Assembly (NCBI GenBank): GCA_027943245.1
Contig: JANDJZ010000141.1
Coordinates: forward strand, 25,152-89,151
DNA from: Acanthamoeba sp. SK_2022b
Lineage: Eukaryota; Discosea; Longamoebia; Acanthamoebidae
Reading direction: 5' to 3'
Length of the DNA stretch: 64,000 nt
Made by a program: the position numbers and the translations under genes. Positions 22,080 to 32,930 of the stretch are shown here, one piece after another. Each line of letters begins with the position of its first letter. Position 1 is the first letter of the stretch. A model generated the notes under the pieces. It made no database searches. It saw only the letters and a list, made by a program, of their open reading frames with translations, and was not told the origin of the DNA.

Positions 22080-22571
22080 GTGGCTTCTCCTCTGACCGCC
22101 AACTGTTGCGCCAACGCGGGCAGACCTGATGTGCGCCCTGAGCGGCGAGTTCGTGCCCATCGACGGCACCAGCGCGAGCACGCCCATCTTCGCCGGCGTG
22201 GTGACCCTCCTCAACGACGCGCGCGTCGCCGCCGGTCTCCCGCCGCTCGGCTTCCTCAACCCGTTGCTCTACAAGGCCAGCCGCGAGCGCCCTCAGACCT
22301 TCTACGGTCCGTGTCTCTCATGCGTGTGTCTTGTGTGTCGTGTGTCATGTGTGTCGTGCGTGTTCCACGTGTGTCGCATGGCTGACGGGGCGTGTGGGCG
22401 ACTGCAGATCCCGTGTGGGGCAACAACAGATGCGGCGCGCTGACCGACACGCCGGTGTGCTGCCCGGAGGGCTACCACGCCACCGACGGCTGGGACGCCT
22501 CGACCGGCCTGGGCACGCCCAACTTCCTGGAGCTCCGCAACTACGTCCTACAGTACCCCAGCAAGGCGTAG
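18461..22571 (+). CDS. S53 (sedolisin/kumamolisin-like) peptidase, paralogue 2
   Basis: Twenty exons in phase: 18461..18652, 18742..18784, 18847..18882, 18951..19019, 19131..19229, 19312..19413, 19491..19654, 19720..19814, 19958..20013, 20130..20260, 20360..20504, 20614..20685, 20841..20936, 21059..21220, 21355..21423, 21505..21608, 21735..21849, 21949..22002, 22124..22306, 22408..22571; 716 residues. Signal peptide, pro-kumamolisin prodomain and S53 catalytic domain with GGEATLDIEW (catalytic Glu/Asp), IASADNGAGD (oxyanion Asp) and GTSASTPIFAG (Ser near 22165). Intron after 21608 uses GC, judged by exact agreement with the paralogue's 104-base exon. Several introns carry long GT, GTT, CCTGT or TCTCTCC repeats. 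Secreted or lysosomal acid peptidase; paralogue of 9929-13904. Confidence 0.93.
19826..19918 (+). repeat. (TCTCTCC)n-like 7-bp minisatellite in S53 intron
   Basis: About 13 near-perfect 7-base units of pyrimidines between exons ending 19814 and starting 19958, forming an extended polypyrimidine tract. Confidence 0.9.
20754..20811 (+). repeat. (CT)n(GT)n compound microsatellite in S53 intron
   Basis: CT repeat running directly into a GT repeat, inside the intron 20686-20840. Confidence 0.9.
21283..21349 (+). repeat. (GT)n microsatellite filling an S53 intron
   Basis: More than 30 GT units ending 5 bases before the acceptor AG at 21353-21354. This intron is absent from the minus-strand paralogue. 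Confidence 0.9.
21441..21471 (+). repeat. (CCTGT)n pentanucleotide repeat in intron
   Basis: About five tandem CCTGT units in the intron 21424-21504. Confidence 0.85.
21624..21682 (+). repeat. (GT)n microsatellite in GC-AG intron
   Basis: About 29 GT units in the intron 21609-21734. Confidence 0.9.
22018..22079 (+). repeat. (GTT)n trinucleotide repeat in intron
   Basis: About 20 GTT units in the intron 22003-22123. Confidence 0.9.
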
Positions 22572-22741
22572 GGCAGCAACACGCGAGATGCCACTAGGCC
22601 TGTGATGAACAAGTTTGAATTCTCGATTGGCTCGTCCCAGATAAACGGTTGCAGCGTAACCAACGTGTCGACACAAAACTTAAGAGAAAACGTTTTTCTC
22701 GGTTTTTCTCCATGTGCTACCTATCTTCTGTTGCCAAGAAC

Positions 22742-23774
22742 ATGACGAAGCTGTACCTGCTGTTGGTGTTGGTTGTCTCTTTCGGATGCCTGGCATGGGC
22801 CTCTACTCTTCCCAGCACCTTGACCGTGGTTGGCAATGGTTGCGCCTGCTGACGTCACCCGCCCTTGCTCTCGTTTTGTTTATTTACGCAGTTTTATAAC
22901 CTATTTTTTGACCCAGGCGTTGTGCAGGCGCCCGCCACCACTGTGGGCAAGGCCACCGTGGGGTTCGAGATCAAGCTGCCCGATCCCTCACAGTGCATTC
23001 AAGCCTCGCAAGAGCTCATGAGTAGGATCATCGACTCGCTCGCCACCAACGCCACCTTGGTTGCGCCTTCTACTCTCCACGCTTTTCTCCCTCTTTTGGT
23101 GCTGATGGCCGTCCATCACCGAGTAGGGCGTGAAGAACCTGAGGACTGTCAACTTTGCCTTCGCTCCGCTCAGCTACTGGGAGCCCAACGGCAGCGGGTA
23201 TGGCCTGAGGAACTACGTCTCCTTCACCACGCCGGCCGAGCTCATTGGCGACGCCATCGCAGTTGCCCTGGATAGCGGCGCCCAGATCGTCCAGGACGTT
23301 AACTTTGTCACCAGCTACGACTCGGGTAAGCTCTACTTTGTCTCCTTCTACTTCAGCCCAGCTAGTCGAAGAGCTCAAGTCGCTGAGCCTGCTTTGGGGG
23401 GAGGGCAGCCGACACGCAAGAGTATTTCAGGCAGGCTCAGGCCTTGGCCTTGGACGACGCGGTGGCCCAGGGCCAGGCCATACTGCAGAAGATGATGTGC
23501 CAGTCGGATGGCGTCCACTCGATCGTGGCCACCCCGCTCAACTCTGGCTACGGGTGCGGATCCTACTCGCTTGCCCCCCCCCCCTCTTCCCGCAACTCGG
23601 GGTATTTTTCTAACGCTGCTTGGGGGGGGGGGTGGCAGTTACTACGCCATGCCAGAGGCTCGCTCCTTCAACTTGGCCAGCTCGGCTCCCATGGTCATGC
23701 ACCCCGAGGAAGAGGTCAGGGCCTCGGTGACCGTCCAGTTCTCCTACTCCAAGTGCCAACCGCTCAAACTGTAG
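22742..23774 (+). CDS. Secreted SIMPL-domain (DUF541) protein
   Basis: Five exons in phase: 22742..22838, 22917..23059, 23127..23325, 23409..23553, 23639..23774; 239 residues. N-terminal signal peptide (LYLLLVLVVSFGCLAWA) followed by LTVVGNG then VQAPATTVGKATVGFEI, the usual start of the SIMPL/DUF541 fold. Later come GYGLRNYVSFTT, the Gly-Ala plus aspartate segment VALDSGAQIVQDVNF, and QALALDDAVAQGQAILQKM, matching the conserved 'ARxxAxxxAxxxA' helix. The family is mostly bacterial periplasmic or outer-membrane protein (for example Brucella BP26) of unclear function. Here it is spliced and secreted. It follows S53 paralogue 2 by 170 bases on the same strand. Confidence 0.72.
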
Positions 23775-23838
23775 CGAGAGAAAGAGGAGGAGCCAGCGTT
23801 GTAAATAGCAAGTATTAAAGCTACAGACGCAGCGTGTC

Positions 23839-24680
23839 TCACACGCCGCCGGCGAGCAGGATGGTCTGGCCGGTCACCCAGCTGGCCTGTGGGCTGGCCA
23901 GGAAAGCCACGGTGTGCCCAATCTCCTCGGGCGTGCCGAGGCGATGCTCGAGGGGGGTTTCGGCCCTGATCTTTGCCTTGCCCGCTTCGCCCAGACCTTC
24001 GGTCATGTCCGTCTCGATGATGCCGGGCCCCACGGCGTTGACCCGAATGCCCTTCGGGCCCAGCTCCTTGGCGGCGGTCTTGGTCAGCAGGTCCACCGCG
24101 GCCTTGGTCGCCGCGTAAGCGCCAAACCCCTGCCATAATATGAACATCGTTTGGGTTAGTGGTGCGCCCACGATCATACATAGATAAGTGAGGGGAGTGG
24201 GCTACGGACCGGTAGCGCCAGCTTGACCAAGACGCTGGAGAGGTTGATGATGGAGCCGCCAGAGGGGAGCACCGCCGCTGCGGCCTGGATGCCCCACACG
24301 GTGCCCTTGAGGTTGACTGCGAATAGGCGGTCGAGGTCCTCCTCCGCGATTCCGGCCACCGGCGCGTTGCTGACGATGCCCGAGTTGTTGACGAAGACGT
24401 CGAGGTGGCCCCAGCGCTTGACCACCTGGTCGACGAGGTCGAACACCTGGGCACGCACGGACACGTCGGCCTTGAAGGCCTGGGCCTGGCCGCCAGCCTT
24501 CTGAATCTCGGCCACTACGGCGTCGGCGGAGGCGGCGCTGTTCACGTAGTTGACTGCCACGGCGGCCCCCTCGGCCGCCAGCTGCTTGGCGATGGCCGCG
24601 CCCAGGCCGCGCGAGCTGCCGGTCACAATTGCCACCTTGCCGGCAAGTCGGCCAGTTGCGTTGGTCTGCGAGGCGGACAT
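23839..24680 (-). CDS. Short-chain dehydrogenase/reductase (classical SDR)
   Basis: Two exons in phase: 24680..24210 and 24129..23839; 253 residues, the normal length for a classical SDR. Residues seen: VTGSSRGLG (nucleotide-binding loop), ADVS, FVNNSGI (the NNAG motif with Ser), NLSS (catalytic Ser), YAATK (catalytic Tyr and Lys), PGIIETDM. Overall it resembles 3-oxoacyl-ACP reductase-like/glucose dehydrogenase-like bacterial SDRs. VNYVNSA with an Asn-Tyr after the second strand suggests NADP preference, by inference. Substrate unknown. Converges on the SIMPL gene with 64 bases between stop codons. Confidence 0.9.
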
Positions 24681-24988
24681 TGTATGTTTTGGGTTGGTTG
24701 GTTAAGTTGTGGATAAGATGTTTGTCTTGCCTCGAATCTGAGTTCCTTTATTTATGTATAAAGACAGGGAACGTAGCGGCGAGACAGATCGCGCAGGGAT
24801 TGGGTGGGCTGAACAATGACGCGTCGGAAGCGACGCCTCATTTTGTGATTGGGCGACAGATAGATCTCGCGAGTGCTAAATTGCGATAGTGGTGAGATTT
24901 CGCCCTGCCAACCCAACATAGGATACAGCGGAAACAAAGTGGCTGACCACAACCATAGCGACTTGACACGGGGGCTCCAACTCCTGGC
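24681..24988. other. Intergenic region between SDR and F-box genes
   Basis: Upstream of the SDR start and downstream of the F-box gene stop, both on the minus strand. No ORF or RNA gene that I can support. Confidence 0.4.
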
Positions 24989-25318
24989 TCACTCATCGCT
25001 GAGCTCGATGTACGCGACCGTACCGTCTTGCGAAGCCGTCACGACATCTGTAAAGGCGTCACGTGAGTGAGTGGGCATGACACAACCACAAGACTCGCGC
25101 AAGCCAAGGAGCGCACAGGAGTCGTCGGGAGCGATGTCGCAGTCCTCCACATCGTCATCGTGCGTGAAGATCGTGTGGAGGTGGCTGTGTAGTCCGTCGG
25201 GGTGGCGACGGAACAGCTCCAGCGTTCCGTCATCCGTAGCCAGGAACATCAGAGTCCCGTTGGAGTTGTACCTGCGCAACGCGTGCAGATGCTCAGCCTT
25301 TCCCTCGAGCATGCGCAT

Positions 25319-25395
<77 letters not shown>

Positions 25396-27241
25396 TCACA
25401 CCTCATCTTCCAGAAATGCCTATCGAGACCGGGGCGAGTGATCAGCTCCTGACGCTGTCCATCGGGCGCAAACGACTCGGCGAAGCCCACGCTACCGGCC
25501 AGCACAAACCCTTTGATCGCAGGCCAAGCCACGAAACTGGGGTCAGCGCGCCAGAGAGCGGAGAGGCGGAGTTGGAGGAAAGGCCAGGATGACACACGGT
25601 TGTGGTCGTAGTCGTCTTTGTGACGCGACAGGCCAAAGTAGGGCGGCGGCACCGCCACCGAGTAGGCGCCCGAGAAGAAGCTGTGCACGGTGGGCTGCAC
25701 GAATCCGAAGCTGAGGCGACTGCGGCCCGCGGCAAAGTCGCTCACGTGGACCGGGGCCGTCTTGTTCTGGGCGATCGAGACGACGGCCCACTCGCTGCCG
25801 ATGCCGAACCTGGCCCCCTCTGTAAAGCACAGATCACGGACACGCGATCCGTGCGGCTGTGGGGGCGTCGAGGGTCAGCCATTTGCGGTGACTGGCGAGA
25901 CCAACTCCAGAAAGGAGGGAGAGAGAGAGAGAGAGAGAGCGCGCGCACATTCCATATCCGAACGGGCTCCGCAGCGCGGAGGTCGAACACGGTGAGCGAG
26001 GCGTTGTTGTTGCCCGCTCCCAACAACAGGTTGGGGTCATCGGGGTGGGCAGCTGCACGTGGTCCACGACGACGATGGATGAGCTAGCGTAGGGGGTGGG
26101 GGCAGCTACCACTTGGTCCTGCAGTGCTGCACGAGTCGACGGGGGCCAGGTGCTGTACCCAACGGCGCGCGGTCGCTGTCTCCGAAGAACATGCGCTTGT
26201 ACGTGCGGTGCAGGCCCATCGTCACGGCGTCGAACACGTACAGGCTATGGTTGTGACACCCAAACGCCACCTGGTGTCCACGGGGAGCAGCCGTGTAAAT
26301 AGGAGAGAGGGGAGAGAGATGGGGAGAGAGTGCGTGTAAGCTGTGGGGAGGGGAGTGGTGATTGCCTTGGCGCCGTCGCACGTCCAGCGAGTGGAGTTGA
26401 AGCCCATGGAGTACTTCATCTCCACATCAGGGATATCGACAAACTTGTGCTCCTTCCTGTAAATACGTAAAATAAATATATAAACAAATAAATATATATT
26501 AAGAAATGTATTGGGGAATCACAGAGACCGCAGTACCCGTTCTTGTAGACGCGGACGACCGAGTCGTACGCCGCTGCTGAAAACAGTTCTTTGTTCTGTG
26601 GCCAAACCCACAGCCAGGTTTCGTTCGCCGCTGTGGTTAGCGCCACGCGTGGTTTCTCGAGTAGAGCGAGGCGAAGGGCGCACCTTGGGAGAAATGGCGA
26701 CGCCGCGCACGCTGGGGCTGCCATCGGACTGGACACGGATCCGGTGTACTTGGTAGCGCTTGTCCGCCCACAGGCGATCCCGCTTGCAGCGCGTGATGAA
26801 GGCGCGCTTGAAGTTGACCTCTGCCTCACTGTCCGGCTCGCCGCTGTATTTGCTGTCATCGGCCGCCCATTGCGCCGGTCGCTGAGGATCAGCCGATGCG
26901 AGCAGGTGGACCGCGTACTGAGGATAGAACGTTGCTGGCTGCATGGCCTCGCTCACAGCTCGCCACACCTGCAGCAAATATTGTATTATTATTATTATTT
27001 AATAGATTTATTATTACTATAAAAATAATAATAAATAACAACACAATAACGAAGATAAAAGAATGAGGAAAGGTCTGCGTACGTGGTTGTGGCCAGAGAG
27101 CGAGTGCCATTCGGAGCATACTGCACTTACGCGAAGCAAGTCTTGGGGCGTGAGGAATGCGAACACGTGCAGCCAGGCGTCTAGGGGCAACTGGAGGTGC
27201 CCATCGCGCTCCCCTTCCCGGTGTGCCCCTGCGTCATCCAT
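24989..27241 (-). CDS. F-box protein with WD40-like propeller
   Basis: Exon 1 (27241..27083) encodes an F-box: LPLDAWLHVFAFLTPQDLL followed by VSAVCSEWHSLSGHNH. Exon 2 (26968..26684) continues VWRAVSEAMQP, as in F-box proteins. Later coding blocks on the same strand show propeller-like repeats: SAAAYDSVVRVYKNG (about 26535-26580), VAFGCHNHSLYVFDAVT (26215-26275), LLLGAGNNNASLTVFDLR (25975-26035), FLATDDGTLELFRRHPDG (about 25195-25260), and the last exon VVTASQDGTVAYIELSDE ending at 24989. Expected role: substrate adaptor of an SCF ubiquitin ligase. The exon 2/3 junction near 26630-26684 did not resolve cleanly in phase, so the internal structure is approximate. ATG at 27241 is the first in frame after a TTG. 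Confidence 0.8.
25322..25390. repeat. (GT)n microsatellite in F-box gene intron
   Basis: About 34 GT units on the plus strand (CA on the gene's sense strand). Confidence 0.95.
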
Positions 27242-27503
27242 GGCCAAGTCGTGTCTGTGCGGAGCCTATACTTATCTTATCTTTGGCACTGCAGGCGTTA
27301 ACGCTTGCTGGCGACCAGGTTTGCGACAGGTTTCACTCAATTTCTTTCTGAAAAAGACAGGATAAGTCTCTCTGCTCCGCTTTTCTACATCACGAACTGC
27401 GTCCGCCAAGGGCCACGGCCAGGAGGCCATTCCCCTGGCTCAGCTAAATAAATAGATATAAATTTGGTAAAATATAAATAAATAACGGTATGACCAGCCA
27501 GGC

Positions 27504-28258
27504 TCACTCGCCGAGAGCAAAGAGGGAGAAGGCCATAAGGGCCATGCCGAAGAGCATCGCATAGGTGGCCATTTGGTCATTCTTGTCGTAGCGGTGTGCT
27601 GTGACGCGAAGTGCATTAGCTACAGGCGTCATGTCGTTATGGGGCAGGCACACGTACCGGTCGGGATGAGCTCGCGGACGGAGATGAACACCATGATGCC
27701 CGCGATCAACCCAAACAGGATGGCATAGACGATCGGACTACCACGCACAGCCCACGCGGCATGTGAGGAAACGTGGTGTTCGTTCATGGGGCGTCACCAT
27801 CGTACACTCACCTGAGCGTGCCGCCAACGGCACCCCACGCGATGAAAGCGCCAATAGGCATCGACATTCCGGCGATGAGACAGTACAGAACGCCCTGCCA
27901 CCTGCACGCAACACGTCCCCCAAGGTTTAACCTGTGGTGTGGCCACCATTGTAACAAACGGGCCTGCAGACTCGTACTTGCTCCCGGTGGCGTAGTACAG
28001 GGGCATGGCCACGCAGATGCCTTCCGGGATGTTGTGGATGGCGATCGCCAGTGTGACGACGAGGCCTGCCAAGTTCAACGGTAGAGAGATAAAACGAAAC
28101 AGTGAGAAGACCTTCTCAACGCTGAGAAATTTTGTTCGTGCAGAGAAGGGAGCAGGCGGCGAACCAAAGGAGGACCCGGAGAGGGTCGACACGAAGGTCA
28201 TCATGCCCTCTGGGAAATTGTGCACGGCGATAGCGAGCGCCGTGATCAGACCCATGTT

Positions 28259-28334
<76 letters not shown>

Positions 28335-29073
28335 AAATGAGAGTGAGATGAACGGTTGAGAGGGTATGTCCACAATTTAGGGATTGCGTACGATAGACGT
28401 CGTGCGTCTTCGCGCTCCACCTCGTCGACAAAATTGTTCTCCTGGAAGACATCGCGCTCCTGGCTGTCCACATCGATGACGATGCTCCCGTAAGACCTGA
28501 TGTCCTTGTCCTTCACCACCCTCCCTGCCCAAAAACCAATCCTCCCACTCTCAGTCTCCTCTTCGCTAGCCTGTCCAATCCCTTTTAGGTGGTCCTCCCA
28601 CACGTACCACCTAAAAGGGAGGTCACCCTCTCCTGCAGGTCCTCCAGCTGTCGCGACGCCTGCGACAAGCCCACTGCGATCACCATTCCTACGACCCCAT
28701 CAAACTTGTCAACGCACACGCACAACGCACACATACAAATAACACGCAACAACTCGATGTGGCGCAGAAAGAGGGCACCGGAAAAGAAGCAAAGTGAAGT
28801 GCGCCAGGCCGCGCCGTCCTCGCCGCCGACGCACACAAAGTAGGCGTGGGACTTGACGAGGATCTCGACGAAGCTGAGGTAGACCATGACGCCGGCGGCG
28901 AAGCCCAGGCCGGCGCCGAGCCATCGCTTCTCGTTGACGTTGAAGAAGAACGGGATCATTCCGCCGATGACCGTGGACAGTCCGGCCGCCACTGTGTAGA
29001 CGAAGGCCAACACGATGTCGCCCCCGCTCGAGTCCTCCACCACAGCACATACTCCGCCTTCCTCACCGGCCAT
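27504..29073 (-). CDS. ZIP-family divalent metal transporter (ZupT/ZIP11-like)
   Basis: Starts at ATG 29073 (MAGEEGG) and ends at 27504 (FALGE). The two ZIP signature helices are clear: AIAVHNFPEGMMTF (about 28200-28245) and AIAIHNIPEGICVAMP (about 28010-28050), each with the metal-binding His-Asn-x-Pro-Glu-Gly. Other membrane segments: VYTVAAGLSTVIGGMIPFF, GLGFAAGVMVYLSFVE, then after the long loop GLIAGIMVFISVREL and MLFGMALMALSLFAL. The order matches the GufA/ZupT subfamily rather than plasma-membrane LIV-1 types. A long acidic cytosolic loop lies around 28390-28560. Function: inward zinc or iron transport into the cytosol. A GT repeat of about 70 bases lies in the intron just before the first signature helix. 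Confidence 0.88.
28261..28333. repeat. (GT)n microsatellite in ZIP gene intron
   Basis: About 36 GT units on the plus strand, CA in the transcript of the ZIP gene. Confidence 0.95.
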
Positions 29074-29397
29074 CTCCTTCGCTTCCTCTCTTCTCTATCC
29101 TTAGTTCTGCTCTTCAAAATATAATTGAGTTCCTGCTGCTTTGTCACGCGAACACACAACAAGGGAGGAGTCTGCCAGTACCGTTGCGGGCGCGGTGTTG
29201 CGGCAGAGCCGGCTTCTTGAATAAATGTCCGACTGGGCAAGTGGAAAAAGCCGAGGGCGTTTATCGGAGCAGAAAAGAAAACAAAAAGAAATAAATGAAT
29301 AAAGATGATGATAAAAATAGAGATTAAAAAAAAGAATCGGATTCCTCACAAGACAACAGGAGCCCAGCTACAGTGGAAAGGAGGTGGTTAGGGAGCC
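29074..29397. promoter_or_regulatory. Divergent promoter region, ZIP transporter / ATG17-like gene
   Basis: 324 bases between two start codons facing away from each other. Contains an AT-rich stretch at about 29270-29340 likely to hold the plus-strand promoter. No ORF. Confidence 0.45.
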
Positions 29398-30015
29398 ATG
29401 GAGGACCCACGCCGTCCTTCTCGCCCCCCTCAGCCGTCTCCTCCAGGCAGCGGCGGTGCGGTGCGGCACACACAACTGCCGGAAGCATCATCCTCTCCCT
29501 CATCTTCGACATCTTCTTCGGCACTCCCGCCAGGCACGATCATGAGTGGAGACGAAACGACAACCACAAAGGTCCTCGAAGAGCTCTTGGGCAAGGCCAC
29601 CAAGATGGTTGCCATGTCGGAAGCCTATCTTCGCCAGGTCCGTTTTTTTGGCCTCTCCCCACCACACAAGTGCACCCCTTTTTCCCACCTACTCTTTTAC
29701 ATCTTTCCACATCCATCATCATCCTCTCCTTTTGGTTGCCAGCTCTCTCGCCATTTTTATTAGTGGGCTGTTTGGACTGTGGGCTCCCGGTGGTCATCCG
29801 AGTTGGGCTGGCTGGGCCCTCGGGCCGAAGCTAACCACGGCCCACACGCGGTTCGCAGGCCCAGAAGGCCATCGAGCAGGGGCGGCAAAGCTCGGCGAAG
29901 CTGGAGATCTCCCACGGACGCCTCGAACTCATTTCCGTGGAGCTCGACAAGCAGTCCCAGGTGCGGCCCTCCACCGTGCTACACAACCCCTTACCGCTGT
30001 CGCCCAATCACGAAC

Positions 30016-30069
<54 letters not shown>

Positions 30070-32151
30070 TGTGATGGTGCTCGTGTGTGTTGTGTGTTTG
30101 ACATTCCAAAGGTTGTGCGTCAGCTGACGGGCCAGTTGCGGTTGCGTATCAACGGCATGCAGCGAACGCTGCAGTCCTACAAATCGCGAAGCAACGAGGT
30201 TCATACTCCCCTGCGTGATCAGTGTGTGTGGTGTCATGTGTTGTGCAAGGCTGATTTGTGTGGTGGCGCGGCTGTATGCCAGGTGAACGAAGCGCTGCAG
30301 GCCATCTTTGAGAAGCTCAAGACGCGCCCGCTCGAGGAAGGGCTCCTCACGAGCCAGCATATCAGTCTCTACGATTTTGTGGATAACCAAAGTGTACAAA
30401 GGCTCCAGCGGCAAGCCGTACAGGAGATTCGAGAGATGGAGGTAACCTCCTCTGCCCCTCTTGCCCTACGCTCGCCTCCATTCGCAACTTACGTGTGTTG
30501 TTGTTGTGGTGTTGTTGTAATAATAATATGTTATTTATGTTTTATTTTTTGTGTATTGTAGAAACTGCACAAGAATGTAAATACGATCATGCAGAGTGTA
30601 GATACAGCCTTCAAGGGGCTCAAGGCAGCCGCCGACGCGGCCGAAATCCGAGTCGACTTCCGTTTGTCGTACCCCACAGAGAAGGTAAGCCCCTCCCTCT
30701 CCTTTTGGCCGCTTATTTAATTATTAATTATTTTAAATTGTTTTTTTGTGCACACAGACGTCGCTTCAGTTGAACGAGGCCAATGCCATGTCCGCCATTT
30801 CCCTTTCCATCGCGTCGCACTGCGACCAGCTGCGGCATCTGCTTCAGTGCGTGGCCCACGCCTTCTGTCGACGAGTCTGCAAGCGCTCGGCTAACGTTGA
30901 CTCGTTCTTTGGTGTTGGCTGCGTGTGTGCATGTGATATGTGTGCGTGTGCATGTGACATGTGTGCGTGTGCGTGTGCGTGGTAGGAGTCGATCTGGCGT
31001 CAAGCCCAAATTCGTGGACCTAACGGCCATCCGCAAGCGGGCCGAGCAGCTGCCCAATTCGCTCTCCCTGGCCTACAACCGGCTCCAACGCATCCAAGAG
31101 TCAACAAAACAAATTGATGACAGGTGCCAACCCACGACGATCTTTTTTTGTAATATTTTTCAAAGCAAATTGTTTTTGTAGTATTTAATATTTAAGATTT
31201 TTGCTTGCTCAGGTGCCTAAAGTATGCGACGACGTTCCAGCGGGCCACTCAGGTCTTTGAACAGTTTGAGAAGTTTGGCGCCGACGTGCAGGAGGTAGTC
31301 CTCCAGATCGACGAACACGAGGTAACCTTTCTTCTAGGTAGAATTTTATTAATATATTAATTAATTCATAACCATAAATTCGGTGTCGTGCAGAGAGCGT
31401 TCGAGGAGCGGCGCGGCGAGGCGGCGTTCCTCTTTGAGGAGTTGGCCAACCTGACCACGTGGTACGAGCTGTTCGGGACGGCCTACGAGGAGCTCCTGGT
31501 CGAGATCGAGCGGCGGCACAGCGAACACAAGCGCATGCAGGAGATCGTTCTAGCCTACCAAAAGGAGCTCAACGTGTGGTACCAAGGTGCACGTCGTTTC
31601 AAACTTCTCTCTCTCTCTCTCTCTCCATGACTTTGCCTCCCCCCCCGGTCCCTTCCCCTTCAACTCAACGCGGCCCCTTCTTTGTTTTGTCAATTGGTTG
31701 CAGTGGAGAGCCAGAAACGGGAGAACTTCTTTGAATTCTACGGCCGTTACCTGCCGCAGAGCCTCTGTCCGTCCATCATGGTACCATTGACCGTGCTTTG
31801 TGAGTGTGTGTGTGAGAGAGTGTGTGTGAGAGAGAGAGAGAGAGAGAGGAGACCTCAACGGTAGCTAAGAAGCGCAAATATCAAAAAAAAAAAAATCGTT
31901 TTCTGCAGGAAAACGCGCCGCGCTATGAGATCTACCCGCTGCACTTCAGCACGGCGTTGCCCCTGCTGGGCAGGCGGAACGGCGGCGAAGACGAGCAAGC
32001 CACGGGTGCTGCTGCCACCACCGACGAAGACGTGGTCAGCGCTGGCGGAGATGACAAGACTGCCGACGCCGCGCGCGGCAGGTCACCAACGAGTGGTGAA
32101 AAGCGGGACAACGCCAATCATGGCAGCAGATCGCGCGGCGTTGCTGAGTAA
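29398..32151 (+). CDS. ATG17/ATG11-like autophagy scaffold (coiled coil)
   Basis: Eleven exons in phase: 29398..29637, 29859..29960, 30112..30198, 30283..30441, 30562..30684, 30758..30846, 30986..31123, 31213..31321, 31394..31586, 31704..31780, 31909..32151; 519 residues. A Pro/Ser-rich N-terminus is followed by long helices of the APG17 type. The C-terminal helix TWYELFGTAYEELLVEIERR and then FFEFYGRYLPQSLCPSI match the conserved end of the ATG17-like domain shared by yeast Atg17 and plant ATG11. These proteins organise the Atg1/Atg13 kinase complex at the start of autophagosome formation. The last 70 residues are an acidic/Ser-rich tail. Assignment rests on the C-terminal motif and overall helical layout, so it needs a profile search to be firm. 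Confidence 0.65.
30019..30069 (+). repeat. (GT)n microsatellite in ATG17-like gene intron
   Basis: About 25 GT units inside intron 29961-30111. Confidence 0.95.
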
Positions 32152-32260
32152 AGAGTCCTGTTGACTCGGCATAAAGCTCTACCTCGCTCCAATTATCTTT
32201 ATTGAATAAAATCATTTGATATAAAAGCGTATCGGAACAATAACAACCTCCACAGGCCTT

Positions 32261-32700
32261 ACAACTCGCTATCCTCGTTGGTGGTAAAGTTGATACGACG
32301 GTCGTGGCCGGCGGACTTAGGCGTGTTGCTCCAGAAGAAGGGGCAGAGTGGAGACGACAACCTGGCCCTGATCGTGGCCGTGTCGGTGGTGGTACCGGTG
32401 GCTGTGGTGCTGGTGGTCGTGGTGGTCCGTGCCCTGGCTGTTGGGCGGTGGCGACGATGTCAAAGTGGCGCCTCGAGCCGCGCCGTGTCAGTGCGATCCA
32501 GGCCATCGCTCAAGTCAAAGGCGCGTGTACGGTATCGTAGTAAAGCGACGAGTTGAAGAACACGAGCCACCAGTCGCGCACGTCGGTTGACCGCCACCCG
32601 GCTGTCGGCGTCGCTCCCGTTGTCGACGTAGGCGGAAAGAGATGTTGGCCGAGAGGGCCAGCCAAAGAGCGAAATCGACAGCTTGGCCAGCAGTGGGCCT
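32261..32700 (-). pseudogene. Possible 3' remnant of a minus-strand gene
   Basis: The minus strand contains short protein-like pieces in different frames: LLAKLSISLFGWPS, then VRDWWLVFFNSSLYYDTVHAPL, then FFWSNTPKSAGHDRR followed by INFTTNEDSEL and a stop at 32261. They look like real coding sequence but I cannot connect them with sound splice sites. Upstream the copia fragment begins at about 32733. One reading is a gene whose 5' part was lost to the retroelement; another is chance frames over GC-rich 3' sequence. No function assigned. Confidence 0.25.
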
Positions 32701-32732
32701 GTTGAGGGCAATTGAGCTGATATCAACCTGTC

Positions 32733-32930
32733 AGAAGGCCTGAGCCCACCACCTATACTGAAGCTATGGCCTCTGGTGAGGCTGACCAGTGGATGGCCAC
32801 CATACAAGATGAGATGTGCTGGATGAAGACCAACAATGTCTTCACCCTCATCTTGTGCCTGCCTGGGTGCAAGCCAGTTGGAGTGTGCTGGGTATTTCAT
32901 ATAATTACAGTGTGGATGGCTACATTGACC
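32733..32930 (+). pseudogene. Ty1/copia reverse transcriptase fragment
   Basis: Reading frame from 32733 gives EPTTYTEAMASGEADQWMAT, then IQDEMCWMKTNNVF and LPGCKPVGVCWVF. This is the start of the copia RVT_2 domain, whose usual form is E-A-x-x-W-x-x-A, then E-M near N-x-T-W, then L-P-x-G-K-x-V-G-x-K-W-V-F. Here the Lys before WVF is Cys, and the frame is lost after about 32930. There is no intact polyprotein and no long terminal repeat visible. It is a decayed relic. Confidence 0.8.

Noticed and set aside
21126..22259. 377-codon minus-strand ORF in the S53 region
   Set aside because: Antisense of the S53 exons plus GT and GTT repeats; the plus frame matches the paralogue exon by exon.
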